Program-made: the position numbers and the translations under genes
In this document: in pieces, positions 17,400 to 27,413 of the stretch
Layout of the letters: every line of letters starts with the position of its first letter
Numbering within the stretch: position 1 is the stretch's first letter
Notes under the pieces: model-generated
What the model was told of the DNA's origin: nothing
The model's database searches: none
What the model saw: the letters and a program-made list of their open reading frames with translations, nothing else
From: Pigmentiphaga aceris
GTDB taxonomy: Bacteria > Pseudomonadota > Gammaproteobacteria > Burkholderiales > Burkholderiaceae_B
DNA length: 64,000 nucleotides
Reading direction: 5' to 3'
NCBI RefSeq assembly: GCF_008119665.1
Contig: NZ_CP043046.1
Coordinates: 2,976,001 to 3,040,000, forward strand

Positions 17400-18112
17400 C
17401 AGGCAGCGCTCCCGATCTTGCCGCGTGCAGCCTGAACCGCCGCGAGGATGTTCTTGTATGCGCCGCAGCGGCAGATGTTGCCGCTCATGGCTTCGCGCAC
17501 GCTGGCGTCATCCGTGCCGATACGGGCGTCTTTCAGCAACGCGCAGGCGCTCATCATCTGGCCGGGTGTGCAGTAGCCGCACTGATAGGCGTCGTGTTCC
17601 CAGAAGGCTTCCTGAATCGGATGCAAGGTGCCGTCTTGTTCCAGGCCTTCGATGGTGGTGATTTCATCGCCTTCATGGCTGACGGCCAAGGAAAGACAGG
17701 AATTCACGGCAGTGCCGTTCACGTGCAGGGTGCAGGCCCCGCATTGGCCGTGGTCACAGCCTTTTTTGGTGCCAGTCAGGTGAAGCCGGTCACGCACGAC
17801 ATCCAGCAACACGGCATTCGGCGGCACATTCACCGTCACCGCACGACCGTTGACTTTCAGGTTGACGGGCACTGTTCCGTCAGCAGGGGCAGCTTGGTTC
17901 GATCCAGGCTCTACCTTGGTCGGTGCCTCTGCGTGAACCGGTGCGTTGACCACGGGAATCATGCCCAGGCCGGTCGCAGCCAACCCCGAACCACCCATGG
18001 ATTTCAGGAAATTGCGCCGTGCGGTCGGACAGGTAGCCACGGTTGCGGCGTCTAGGGTGGGCTTGGGAAGCGGGGTCTTCGATCCGTTGTGGTGGCTGGG
18101 TTGGTCTTTCAT
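17399..18112 (-). CDS. paoA: Aldehyde oxidoreductase, 2Fe-2S subunit with Tat signal (PaoA-like)
   Basis: A 237-residue iron-sulphur subunit. A twin-arginine export signal lies at Arg32-Arg33 ([13 protein letters not shown]) followed by a hydrophobic stretch, so the complex is exported folded to the periplasm. The plant-type cluster motif is [16 protein letters not shown] and the second cluster is in GYCTPGQMM and [10 protein letters not shown]. It is the first gene of the paoABC operon; the order and overlap match E. coli. The signal peptide here has a rather long polar N-terminal region. Confidence 0.92.
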   Translation of the reverse strand: MKDQPSHHNGSKTPLPKPTLDAATVATCPTARRNFLKSMGGSGLAATGLGMIPVVNAPVHAEAPTKVEPGSNQAAPADGTVPVNLKVNGRAVTVNVPPNAVLLDVVRDRLHLTGTKKGCDHGQCGACTLHVNGTAVNSCLSLAVSHEGDEITTIEGLEQDGTLHPIQEAFWEHDAYQCGYCTPGQMMSACALLKDARIGTDDASVREAMSGNICRCGAYKNILAAVQAARGKIGSAA

Positions 18113-18227
18113 GAGAAGCCTCGGCGCGGGAGCGGAATTTGCAGAAGCTCTCGCCTCAGCAAGTCATGGACCCGGCCATGCCTGGGTCTGGTCCTGTTTT
18201 GTATTCCCGCAACGGTAGAATTTCGTC

Positions 18228-18800
18228 ATGCGGCCCTCTGATTCTTGTATTGCTGGTATCGATTTCTTGGCCTCCTCTGAGCAGGTGGCGCAACAGCTGA
18301 TTGGCGTGACAGTACTGATCGACGGCGTGGGCGGGCGAATTGTCGAGACCGAGGCCTACGACCGGGAAGACCCCGCATCGCATAGCTTTTCCGGCCCGAC
18401 TGCGCGCAATGCCGCCATGTTCGGGCCACCGGGACGGCTATATGTGTACCGGTCCTACGGTATTCACTGGTGCATGAACTTTGTGTGTCGCGAGCAAGGA
18501 CACGGTGCAGGGGTACTGATCCGTGCGATTGAACCGACGCATGGCCTGGATGCCATGCGCGCACGGCGTGGGCTGTCTGATGCGCGACTGTTATGCAGTG
18601 GGCCGGGGCGGGTAGGGCAGGCGCTGGCGATCGATCACGGATTCAACGGACAACCGCTGGATCAGCCACCGCTTCAGTTGCTTGCTGCCGACGGGCCGGT
18701 GGCAGTGGTGACAGGGCCGCGTATCGGCATCTCGAAAGCGGCCGATGTTCCCTGGCGATTCGGCTTGGCGCAGTCGAAGTTCTGGAGCAAGCGGTTTTGA
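18228..18800 (+). CDS. mpg: 3-methyladenine DNA glycosylase (AAG/Mpg family)
   Basis: A 190-residue alkyladenine glycosylase, which flips out and excises alkylated purines. The family core [28 protein letters not shown] contains the catalytic Glu and the intercalating Tyr, and [18 protein letters not shown] follows; [10 protein letters not shown] and GPRIGISKA complete the fold. All motifs are intact. It is divergent from paoA with 115 bp between starts, and with ada, alkB and the 2OG oxygenase it makes this an alkylation-repair neighbourhood. Confidence 0.93.
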   Translation: MRPSDSCIAGIDFLASSEQVAQQLIGVTVLIDGVGGRIVETEAYDREDPASHSFSGPTARNAAMFGPPGRLYVYRSYGIHWCMNFVCREQGHGAGVLIRAIEPTHGLDAMRARRGLSDARLLCSGPGRVGQALAIDHGFNGQPLDQPPLQLLAADGPVAVVTGPRIGISKAADVPWRFGLAQSKFWSKRF

Positions 18801-18888
18801 AAGCTTGGCGGGACGTCAGGCCTGGCTGTCGCATCTGACGCGCATCGATCAATGTGCGCTTTAACGTCTGCCTGGACGCCTGACCACA

Positions 18889-20094
18889 TTAACGCTTGAA
18901 CCGCGCCCGCAGCGTTCGGATGCCTGCACTGCTTGCCAACACCATGATCGTCAATCCGTAGCCATAGGTGGCATAGGTCAGCCCGATCGTGCTTGCGGCC
19001 AGCCCGGCGAGCATGGCGGGCAGGCTCATGGCCAGGTAGCTCAGGGTATAGAACACGGCCAGCAGGCCGGCGCGTTCGTGCGGCGCAGCCAGGGGCATGA
19101 TGCTGCGCATTGCGCCCAGAAATCCCGAGCCGAAGCCGATACCAGCCAGCAGAGTGCCACCGAACAATACCAGTGCCTGGCCCAAGGCCACGCCAATCAA
19201 GGTGGTGCCAATGCCCGTTACCATCATTACCGATGACAGGCTCAGCGATATGCGTGGATCACGATTGCGCAAGATCAGAATGACCAGCCCTGCGCTCAAA
19301 GTCAGCGCGCAGACCAGCAATCCACCGATGATGGGGGTGTCGATATGCGTCACACTGCGTGCCAGCGATGGCCCCAGCGACATGTAGAACCCACCCGTCA
19401 TCCACAAGGACGCGTTGAGCGGCATGACTTTCCACATTCCCTGACTGGCGTGTCGGGCCACCCGAAGATCAGGCCGCAAGGAGCCCCAGGCACCCGGGCG
19501 GCGTGTGACGGTTTCCGGCATGAAGTACGCCGCGATGCCGAGCGACACCAGCGTGACCAGCAGCAAGGCGTAGCTCAGATGCATGGGCAAGGGCGCGTAC
19601 TGCACGAGCAGACTGGTACCCAATGCGCCGATCGCCATGCCGACCATCGGCGCAATGCTGTTGACCACCGAGCCCTTGACGCGATCGACGTCCAGCAAGG
19701 CGGCACCCAATGCGGTGGTAGCGGCTCCGGTGGCAATGCCCTGAACCACGCGCGCCAGGATCAGCCCGCCGATGTCTTGAGCACTCAAAAACAGTACCAA
19801 CGCCAGCGCTTCAACCATCATTGCGCCCAGCACCACGGGACGACGTCCTACGTGGTCTGACAAGGAGCCAACGATCAACAGCGATGCCAGCAGGCCGAAG
19901 GCGTAGACGGCGAACGCCACGGTCAGCATCAAGGGTGAAAAGCCCCAGGCGTCCCGGTACACGCCATAAAGCGGCGTGGGTGCGGCAGACGCGGACACGT
20001 AGGTGAACAGAATGCTGGTCAACAGGACAAACGTGACTCGGGGACTGAGCGTGCTTGACGTGTTGCCGTGGCTGGCAAGAGAGGAAGACGGCAT
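18889..20094 (-). CDS. MFS transporter
   Basis: About 401 residues with twelve predicted membrane helices. The MFS A-motif is present after helix 2 as GSLSDHVGRRPVVL, and the charged RVVQGIATGAATTALGAAL segment marks helix 4. It resembles drug/metabolite exporters of the DHA1 type. The start is uncertain: ATG at 20094 is used, with a TTG at 20163 in frame; neither has a clear ribosome binding site. The divergent TetR gene at 20280 and two operator-like palindromes between them suggest repression by that TetR protein. Confidence 0.87.
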   Translation of the reverse strand: MPSSSLASHGNTSSTLSPRVTFVLLTSILFTYVSASAAPTPLYGVYRDAWGFSPLMLTVAFAVYAFGLLASLLIVGSLSDHVGRRPVVLGAMMVEALALVLFLSAQDIGGLILARVVQGIATGAATTALGAALLDVDRVKGSVVNSIAPMVGMAIGALGTSLLVQYAPLPMHLSYALLLVTLVSLGIAAYFMPETVTRRPGAWGSLRPDLRVARHASQGMWKVMPLNASLWMTGGFYMSLGPSLARSVTHIDTPIIGGLLVCALTLSAGLVILILRNRDPRISLSLSSVMMVTGIGTTLIGVALGQALVLFGGTLLAGIGFGSGFLGAMRSIMPLAAPHERAGLLAVFYTLSYLAMSLPAMLAGLAASTIGLTYATYGYGLTIMVLASSAGIRTLRARFKR

Positions 20095-20193
20095 GAGGCG
20101 GTTTGCTGGAGACGGCGAAACTGGCTTGGTCAATGGCGCTTGAGACGTGTGGTCAGGCGGCAATGATCAAAAAAGCGCTGGCCAAAAAAAACG

Positions 20194-20216
20194 CTAAAGC
20201 AAAAAATTTGCGTTAG
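20194..20216. promoter_or_regulatory. Operator-like palindrome 1 (MFS/TetR intergenic)
   Basis: A 23-bp dyad with half-sites CTAAAGCAAA and TTTGCGTTAG separated by three bases, one mismatch between arms. It lies between the divergent MFS and TetR genes. A close second copy is at 20248-20270, centre-to-centre 54 bp. Confidence 0.7.
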
Positions 20217-20247
20217 TGCATTGGCGGATTGTGCGCCTGTCCATTTC

Positions 20248-20270
20248 TTAAAGCAAATTCTTTGCGTTAA
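20248..20270. promoter_or_regulatory. Operator-like palindrome 2 (MFS/TetR intergenic)
   Basis: A 23-bp dyad with half-sites TTAAAGCAAA and TTTGCGTTAA around TTC. It shares AAAGCAAAnnnTTTGCGTTA with the first copy and ends 9 bp before the TetR start codon, so binding there would block the regulator's own transcription. Confidence 0.7.
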
Positions 20271-20279
20271 CATCCTCGC

Positions 20280-20969
20280 ATGACGAGCAAAAATACAGTG
20301 GACAAGGGCGTGGCTGATAGCGATCTGACTGACGACGCGCTGGTCGACACAAGCTTGGTCAATAAAGACCTGACGGATAAAGACGCCGTCAACAAAGACT
20401 CGACCAACAAAGGCGCGGGCAGCAAAGAAACTATCCGCCCGGGTGGCCGCAGCGCACGGGTTCAGGCCTCGGTGCATCGCGCAGTGCGTGATTTGCTTGC
20501 CGAGCGTGCCCGCGCGGACGTCACGGTCCCTCTGATTGCCGCCCGCGCCGGCGTCACGCCGTCCACCATCTACCGACGCTGGGGCGATCTGCCCGAACTG
20601 CTGGCTGACGTGGCGGTGGCACGCATGCGCCCCGATTCGCCGCCGGCCGACACAGGCAGCCTGCGTGGCGACTTGCATGCCTGGGTAGAGCAGTACGTGG
20701 AAGAGATGTCGTCTGCGCCCGGTCGCGCCATGTTGCGTGACACCTTGGCCAGCAGCGTGCCCGACGCTTTGCCGATCCAGTGTGCAAGCTTCACTGCCGA
20801 CACCATGGAGTTGATGCTGGCGCGCGCTCGGATCCGGGGCGAAAACGTACCTACGGCCAACACCTTGGTGGATGGCGTAGTGGCCCCGCTGGTGTACCGC
20901 TTGTTGTTCAGCACCCAGCCCCCGGGCCTGGACTATGCGCGAGGACTGGTCGACGCCGCCTTGAAGTAA
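20280..20969 (+). CDS. TetR family regulator with five-residue-repeat N-terminus
   Basis: A 229-residue protein. The TetR DNA-binding domain spans about residues 57-115 (SVHRAVRDLLAERARADVTV, AARAGVTPSTIYRRWGDLPELLADV), and the C-terminal part is a TetR ligand domain. Residues 2-51 are ten consecutive five-residue units of the form [TV][DN]KDx (for example VNKDL, TDKDA, VNKDS, TNKGA), with a 15-bp DNA period. This charged, probably disordered extension is not normal for TetR proteins. The ATG at 20280 has no good ribosome binding site, so initiation further in is possible. It is divergent from the MFS gene and is its likely repressor. Confidence 0.82.
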   Translation: MTSKNTVDKGVADSDLTDDALVDTSLVNKDLTDKDAVNKDSTNKGAGSKETIRPGGRSARVQASVHRAVRDLLAERARADVTVPLIAARAGVTPSTIYRRWGDLPELLADVAVARMRPDSPPADTGSLRGDLHAWVEQYVEEMSSAPGRAMLRDTLASSVPDALPIQCASFTADTMELMLARARIRGENVPTANTLVDGVVAPLVYRLLFSTQPPGLDYARGLVDAALK

Positions 20970-20988
20970 ATGGCGGGTCCTTGCTTAA

Positions 20989-21018
20989 GTTGCGCCGTCA
21001 TTCGTTGCGCCGTCATTC
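20989..21018. repeat. 15-bp tandem duplication over the GST stop codon
   Basis: GTTGCGCCGTCATTC occurs at 20989-21003 and immediately again at 21004-21018. The second copy covers the stop codon of the minus-strand GST gene, so a recent slippage duplicated that gene's end. Confidence 0.8.
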
Positions 21019-21654
21019 GCTGAGCACCCGCATGCCACGCTGCACGGCAGGCCGATTGCCCACGCGTTCCAGCCACTGCTGTACCGCAGGCACTTCGTCC
21101 CAGGTCGAACCCAGCAGTTCTTCCATCATGGTCGCGGCGGCCATCATCCAGGGGTAGGCAGCAATGTCGGCGATCGTATAGTCGTCACCCGCCAGGTAAG
21201 GCATTTCGCCAATCGACAGACGACGTTCCATTACCTGCAACAGCCGATCAGCTTCTTCGGTAAACCGCTCGACCGCATCGGGTGAGCTTTCGCGGGCACG
21301 CAACGCAAAATAGCCAAGTTGCCCCAGCATCGGTCCCAGGCTGCCGACCTGCCAGTGCAACCATTCCAAGGCGCGATAGCGCGCATGGCCGCTGGTTGCA
21401 AGAAACTGGCCGCTTTTCTCTGCCAGATAGGTCAGGATCGCGCCGCTTTCGAACACGCTCAACGGGCCGCCTTCGGCATCATGGTCCACGATGGCCGGAA
21501 TCTTGTTATTGGGCGAGATGACCAGGAACTCCGGCGCAAACTGCTGTTTCTTGTTCAGGTTCACCGGCTTGACCTCGTACTTCCAGCCCAGTTCTTCAAG
21601 CATGATCGGCACTTTGCGGCCGTTTGGGGTGGTCCAGGTGTGTACGGTAATCAT
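21013..21654 (-). CDS. Glutathione S-transferase family protein
   Basis: A 213-residue protein. The N-terminal thioredoxin-like domain starts MITVHTWTTPNGRKVPIMLEELG and has the NNKIPAIVD cis-proline and ESGAILTYLAEKSG glutathione-binding segments; the alpha-helical domain follows with YTIADIAAYPWM. This resembles the YfcG/YghU-type GSTs, which have disulphide-bond reductase activity. The ATG at 21654 has GAGGAG eight bases upstream; longer in-frame starts are unlikely. It is a single gene facing away from fusA. Confidence 0.88.
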   Translation of the reverse strand: MITVHTWTTPNGRKVPIMLEELGWKYEVKPVNLNKKQQFAPEFLVISPNNKIPAIVDHDAEGGPLSVFESGAILTYLAEKSGQFLATSGHARYRALEWLHWQVGSLGPMLGQLGYFALRARESSPDAVERFTEEADRLLQVMERRLSIGEMPYLAGDDYTIADIAAYPWMMAAATMMEELLGSTWDEVPAVQQWLERVGNRPAVQRGMRVLSE

Positions 21655-22102
21655 GGCTGACTCCTCGCGTGGTGGCGGGGCGCTGCGTGTCGCGCCGGGG
21701 ATGAGGCGTGCGGACGTGACGTGCGGTGGGGCGTAAAAGAGCGCGAAGGCAAAAGACAAGCAAAAGCGTCCTAGCTTGGCGCAATCGTGTTTACCGAACA
21801 TGCGCTTGCTACCGGTGCTTACGAACGTTACCGGGCGGCCAAACGGTTGATGGGCAACGAAGTCGAACAGCGTCTTCAGGCCGATCTGGCCCTATGGACG
21901 ATGGGACGCCAATCACATCCCGCTATATATTTAGTGCGCGGCTATCGGTTTTGCTCTTGCTTAAGTGGATCAGGCCACCACATGAAGGCACGGGCCGAAT
22001 TCCTTATTGAATTCTTCGATTCCCCCGCAACCGCTATTCAGTAACCCGCCTGCGGCATGTTGCCGCCAGGCCCATCACCGGAAGTCACAACCAGAGACTG
22101 TC
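21655..22102. other. Segment between GST gene and fusA
   Basis: 448 bp without a secure gene. A plus-strand open frame from a GTG at 21787 (to 22044) begins with a protein-like helical stretch but loses that character downstream and matches nothing I recognise. AT-rich sequence around 21925-21950 (TATATATTTAG) may belong to the fusA promoter. Confidence 0.4.
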
Positions 22103-24199
<2,097 letters not shown>

Positions 24200-24210
24200 G
24201 GTTGGGTTGA

Positions 24211-24250
24211 AAGGGGGCAGTTGGCCAGATGTGTCGACTGCCCTTTTTTA
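24211..24250 (+). terminator. Rho-independent terminator of fusA
   Basis: GGGCAGT at 24215-24221 pairs with ACTGCCC at 24237-24243, followed by a T run to 24249. It lies 16 bases after the fusA stop codon. Confidence 0.85.
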
Positions 24251-24283
24251 TTGTTCGTTCTTATTGCCGTTTTTCTGGTGGCT

Positions 24284-24692
24284 GGTTGTGTTCTTCTGCC
24301 AGTCGCGGGTGTCGGGGGCGCGTCGCCTGCCCCGCTGGACTTTCGCGTCGGGACTCCCGCCCTCCACGTCGTCCAGAAGGGCAGCCGCCACGCCCCCGAC
24401 ACCCGCGCCTTCAGAACTGCTTTGGTTAAAAGCTAATCCCGCCTGTGGGCGTGCCGTGATTTTCTGGCTGCCATGTGCTGGATGCGGTTCTCGGCATGCG
24501 GTGGCAACCGTCCTTAATCGCCAAACGGCTGGCCTTCGGGACTGGCTGGCTAGGTCGCCACGAAGCGAGTCAGCGGCTCACGGCTCGGGCTGTTCTTAAC
24601 GGGCCTTTTACGGCAGCGCCACGCAACGAAGTCACGCGTCTGCTTGGTGGTGGGGTGACTTGGAAGCGGGTGGCCGCGCACCAGGTAATGCG
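24284..24692 (+). repeat. Left copy of a ~408-bp inverted repeat element
   Basis: This segment is repeated in reverse orientation at 24990-25397 with high but imperfect similarity, including long shared stretches such as GGCCTTCGGGACTGGCTGG, CTTTGGTTAAAAGC and GTCTGCTTGGTGGTGGGG. It lies between the convergent fusA and MFS genes and has no credible coding function. It contains an internal long stem (24304-24320 with 24391-24407). The same family probably occurs elsewhere in the genome. Confidence 0.85.
24304..24407. other. Long hairpin inside the left repeat copy
   Basis: CGCGGGTGTCGGGGGCG at 24304-24320 is perfectly complementary to 24391-24407, a 17-bp GC-rich stem around a 70-nt loop. The matching stem in the right copy has a different sequence but keeps pairing. 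Confidence 0.8.
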
Positions 24693-24741
24693 ACGAAAAG
24701 GCGGGGCGCTGAAGATTGGCGCTTTGGAGGCCGTGCATTGA

Positions 24742-24798
24742 ACGTTCGGGGCGATAGAGAACGTTCGAAGCGGTGAAGAGCGTTCGGACCGATGAAGA
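24742..24798. repeat. Three-copy 19-bp tandem repeat in the spacer
   Basis: Three contiguous 19-bp units at 24742, 24761 and 24780, each built on CGTTCGrrscGrTrrAGA. They lie in the roughly 297-bp spacer between the two inverted copies. Function unknown. Confidence 0.75.
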
Positions 24799-24989
24799 AC
24801 GGCGATGAGTGGCGGTAGCGCTGATGCTGCCAGGCGTTCCAAAAAGCCTTCAAACGTCCGTTGAACGCGCCGAGCTGCCGACGCCCTGGCGGTGTTGCTA
24901 TCGCCGCATGGCAAGCGCCTCACCAACACGCAGCACAAGTGTCTTTACGCAAATCAGCCGCCAGCGCCACGATCGTCGCTGCCGCTCTC

Positions 24990-25397
24990 CGCATGCCGTA
25001 ACGCGGCGGCCACCCGCTTCGGTGTCACCCCACCACCAAGCAGACGCGCGACTTCGTTAAGTGGCGCTGCCGTAAAAGGCAACTGAAGAACCCACCGAAT
25101 CGAGAGCCGGAGAAACCGCTTCGTGGCGACCTGGCCAGCCAGTCCCGAAGGCCAGCCGCGTGGCAATCAAGAACGGTGGCCAACAAATGCCGAGAACCGT
25201 ATCCAGCACCAAGCAGCAAGCAAAACGGCAAACGCCCAAAGGCGGGATTCGCTTTTAACCAAAGCCGTTTTGAAGGCGTGGGTGGTGGGGCCGGCTTGGC
25301 TGCCCTTCTGGACGAGGTGGAGGGCGGAGACCCGACGCCTAGGTCAAGCGGGGCAGACGAGCCGGCCCCACTACCCGCGACTGGCAGAAGAACAACC
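24990..25397 (-). repeat. Right copy of the ~408-bp inverted repeat element
   Basis: Reverse-complement copy of 24284-24692. Its own internal stem pairs 25280-25295 with 25361-25376 (15 Watson-Crick pairs and one G-T). Open frames that read through it are shadows of the repeat. Confidence 0.85.
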
Positions 25398-25425
25398 ACA
25401 CCGTCACAAGCCAAGCAGCTATCGA

Positions 25426-26829
25426 TCAGGGACTTACCGGAATCCCACGCACATCCGCACCGCGACGTGACATTCCCAGCTTGCACACCAACAGTCCCAG
25501 CGCAGCGACACCGCTCAAGGCGACAAAGGCCGTGTGATAACCGTAGTGCTGCGCCAAAAACCCCGCAAGTGCCGGACTCAACGCAGCCCCAACGCCTTGC
25601 ACCGCCATCACCGCCCCCAGGCCCACATTCACGTGCCCGCTGCCACGCAGAATTTGCGCCACCAACCCCGGCAGCGCAACGCCCATCAACCCGGCACCCA
25701 CGCCATCCAGAATTTGCACCGGAATCAGCGCCCACGGCGAATTCCAGTAGCCGGCAATTACGCCACGCACAGGCAACGCAAGCAACGCGACGATCACCAG
25801 AATCCAATAACCATGCTTGGGCGCAAGTCTGCCCGCCAACAACGCCATCGGAATCATCACCAATTGAGCCACGATAATCGTGGCAGCAGTAAATGCGCTG
25901 GGGTCCGCCATGCCCTGCGACACAATGGACTGGCCCAACAACGGCAACATGGCGGCATTGCCCAGGTGGAACAGCAGCATCGTGACGGCCAACAACTGCA
26001 AAGGGGCGGAGCCGGTCAACACGCGGAAGGTGGATGCGGCCGGCTTGTCGTGCGTGTGTTGAGTGGTGGGCTTGGCTGAGTGGCTGTCGACCGTGCTGTT
26101 TTCGCCTGCGCCGCTTGTGCTGTCACGACCTGTACTGTCACGGCGCGTACTGTCATTACCCTTGCTCCCGCTGCCCGTACCTGCACGGTCAATACCGGCA
26201 CTGTTCTCATCCGCACCTTGCTGAACAACGGCAACCTCCAATCCCCGCGCGACATCATGGTCGATGTCTTGCGGCCGGATCTTGGCGATGCAGAACAAGG
26301 CACCTACCGTCATCAAGGCCATCAGCACGAACACGGCGGGCAGGCCCCAGTAGTAGCCAGCCAAACCTGCCAGCGCCGCTGACGCCACGTTGCCCGCATG
26401 GTTCCAGGCCTCGTTGATACCCAACTGATGGGCCAGGCGGTCTTGTCCGACAATGCCCAGCGTGATGCCCATGACCGCAGGGCCGATGATCGCGCCGACC
26501 AGCGCGGTACCGATCTGCGACGTGGCCGTCACCCAAAAGGACGAGGAAAGCAGCAAGGCCATGGTGCCGGCAATCAGCAGTACTGCGCTTAATACCAGCA
26601 GCAGGCGCTTGGATCGCGACGCGTCGATCAGTGCGCCCATGGGCGCAATGGCCAGCATGGCTGCGATGCCGCCGATGGTCATCACGTAGCCGATGTCATC
26701 GGCCTGCCAGCCGTGGCCCAACAGGAACACGCCAAGAAAAGGTCCCAGCCCGTCGCGCACGTCGGCTAGAAAGAAATTCAGTCCGGGCAGCCAGGCGGCC
26801 GAGCGCGAACGTGTCTGCGCAGTTGTCAT
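25426..26829 (-). CDS. MFS transporter
   Basis: A 467-residue protein with twelve predicted membrane helices. The N-terminal half begins SAAWLPGLNFFLADVRDGLGPFLGVFLLG and has the MGALIDASRSKRLLL loop after helix 2; the second half contains AGRLAPKHGYW. It resembles exporters often annotated as tetracycline/drug or unknown MFS permeases. The central cytoplasmic loop (about 200-265) is unusually long and low in complexity, with repeated RRDSTGRDSTSGAG-type sequence. The ATG at 26829 has AGAGG upstream; the preceding in-frame stretch overlaps the DUF486 gene and is rejected. Confidence 0.87.
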   Translation of the reverse strand: MTTAQTRSRSAAWLPGLNFFLADVRDGLGPFLGVFLLGHGWQADDIGYVMTIGGIAAMLAIAPMGALIDASRSKRLLLVLSAVLLIAGTMALLLSSSFWVTATSQIGTALVGAIIGPAVMGITLGIVGQDRLAHQLGINEAWNHAGNVASAALAGLAGYYWGLPAVFVLMALMTVGALFCIAKIRPQDIDHDVARGLEVAVVQQGADENSAGIDRAGTGSGSKGNDSTRRDSTGRDSTSGAGENSTVDSHSAKPTTQHTHDKPAASTFRVLTGSAPLQLLAVTMLLFHLGNAAMLPLLGQSIVSQGMADPSAFTAATIIVAQLVMIPMALLAGRLAPKHGYWILVIVALLALPVRGVIAGYWNSPWALIPVQILDGVGAGLMGVALPGLVAQILRGSGHVNVGLGAVMAVQGVGAALSPALAGFLAQHYGYHTAFVALSGVAALGLLVCKLGMSRRGADVRGIPVSP

Positions 26830-26929
26830 GGTGACCTCTGGGTGAAACCGTGCCTGAATGAACGTGGGAAGGGCAAAAAACGCTTGGCTAAAGAACGCTT
26901 GGCCAACTCGTCCGCGCTCCCGCAAGCCC

Positions 26930-27277
26930 TTAGCTGAACGGGCCTTTGAATACGAAGAACGCGCCCACGCAGATGAACGCAAAGCCCACCAAGTGGTTCA
27001 TGGTGAGTTGCTCGCCCAGGTACACGACCGAGAAGATCGAAAACACCACCAGGGTGATGACTTCCTGCATGGTCTTCAGCTCGGCGGCGCTGTAGACGCC
27101 GTGGCCGATGCGGTTGGCTGGCACGGCAAAGCAATATTCGGCCAGTGCGATCATCCAGCTGGCCAGGATCACGACGTACAAGGGCTTGTTCTCGAACTTC
27201 AGGTGGCCATACCAGGCGATCGTCATGAAGGCGTTCGAGATGATCAGCAGAACAATGGGCAGAACTTTGGGTGACAT
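26930..27277 (-). CDS. DMT superfamily protein, DUF486 family
   Basis: A 115-residue integral membrane protein with four predicted helices. It reads as a typical DUF486 member: IVLLIISNAFMTIAWYGHLKF, LASWMIALAEYCFAVPANRIG, MQEVITLVVFSIFSVVYLGE and a C-terminal AFICVGAFFVFKG. The fold is related to small multidrug transporters, but no substrate is known. It lies 100 bp upstream of the MFS start on the same strand. Confidence 0.88.
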   Translation of the reverse strand: MSPKVLPIVLLIISNAFMTIAWYGHLKFENKPLYVVILASWMIALAEYCFAVPANRIGHGVYSAAELKTMQEVITLVVFSIFSVVYLGEQLTMNHLVGFAFICVGAFFVFKGPFS

Positions 27278-27413
27278 GGGTGGGGCTTCGGTAGTGGCGT
27301 CGATAGGGGCTTCGGTGATGTCGACACAATCGTGTGCGGGTGGCTGCGCAACGCGAGTGATCGCGGGACGGGACGCAAATCAAGTTGCGATCAGAATGCA
27401 AGTCAGCACGCGA

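Noticed and set aside
20283..20432. Classic pentapeptide-repeat (right-handed beta-helix) domain in the TetR N-terminus
   Set aside because: The units have Lys where the helix needs Leu or Phe, and ten units are too few for a stable solenoid; reported instead as an unusual low-complexity repeat.
25025..25807. Minus-strand open frame through the right repeat copy, and its mirror at 24207-24599
   Set aside because: Their translations are mutual copies because they read the inverted repeat; stops, composition and overlap with the MFS gene argue against coding.
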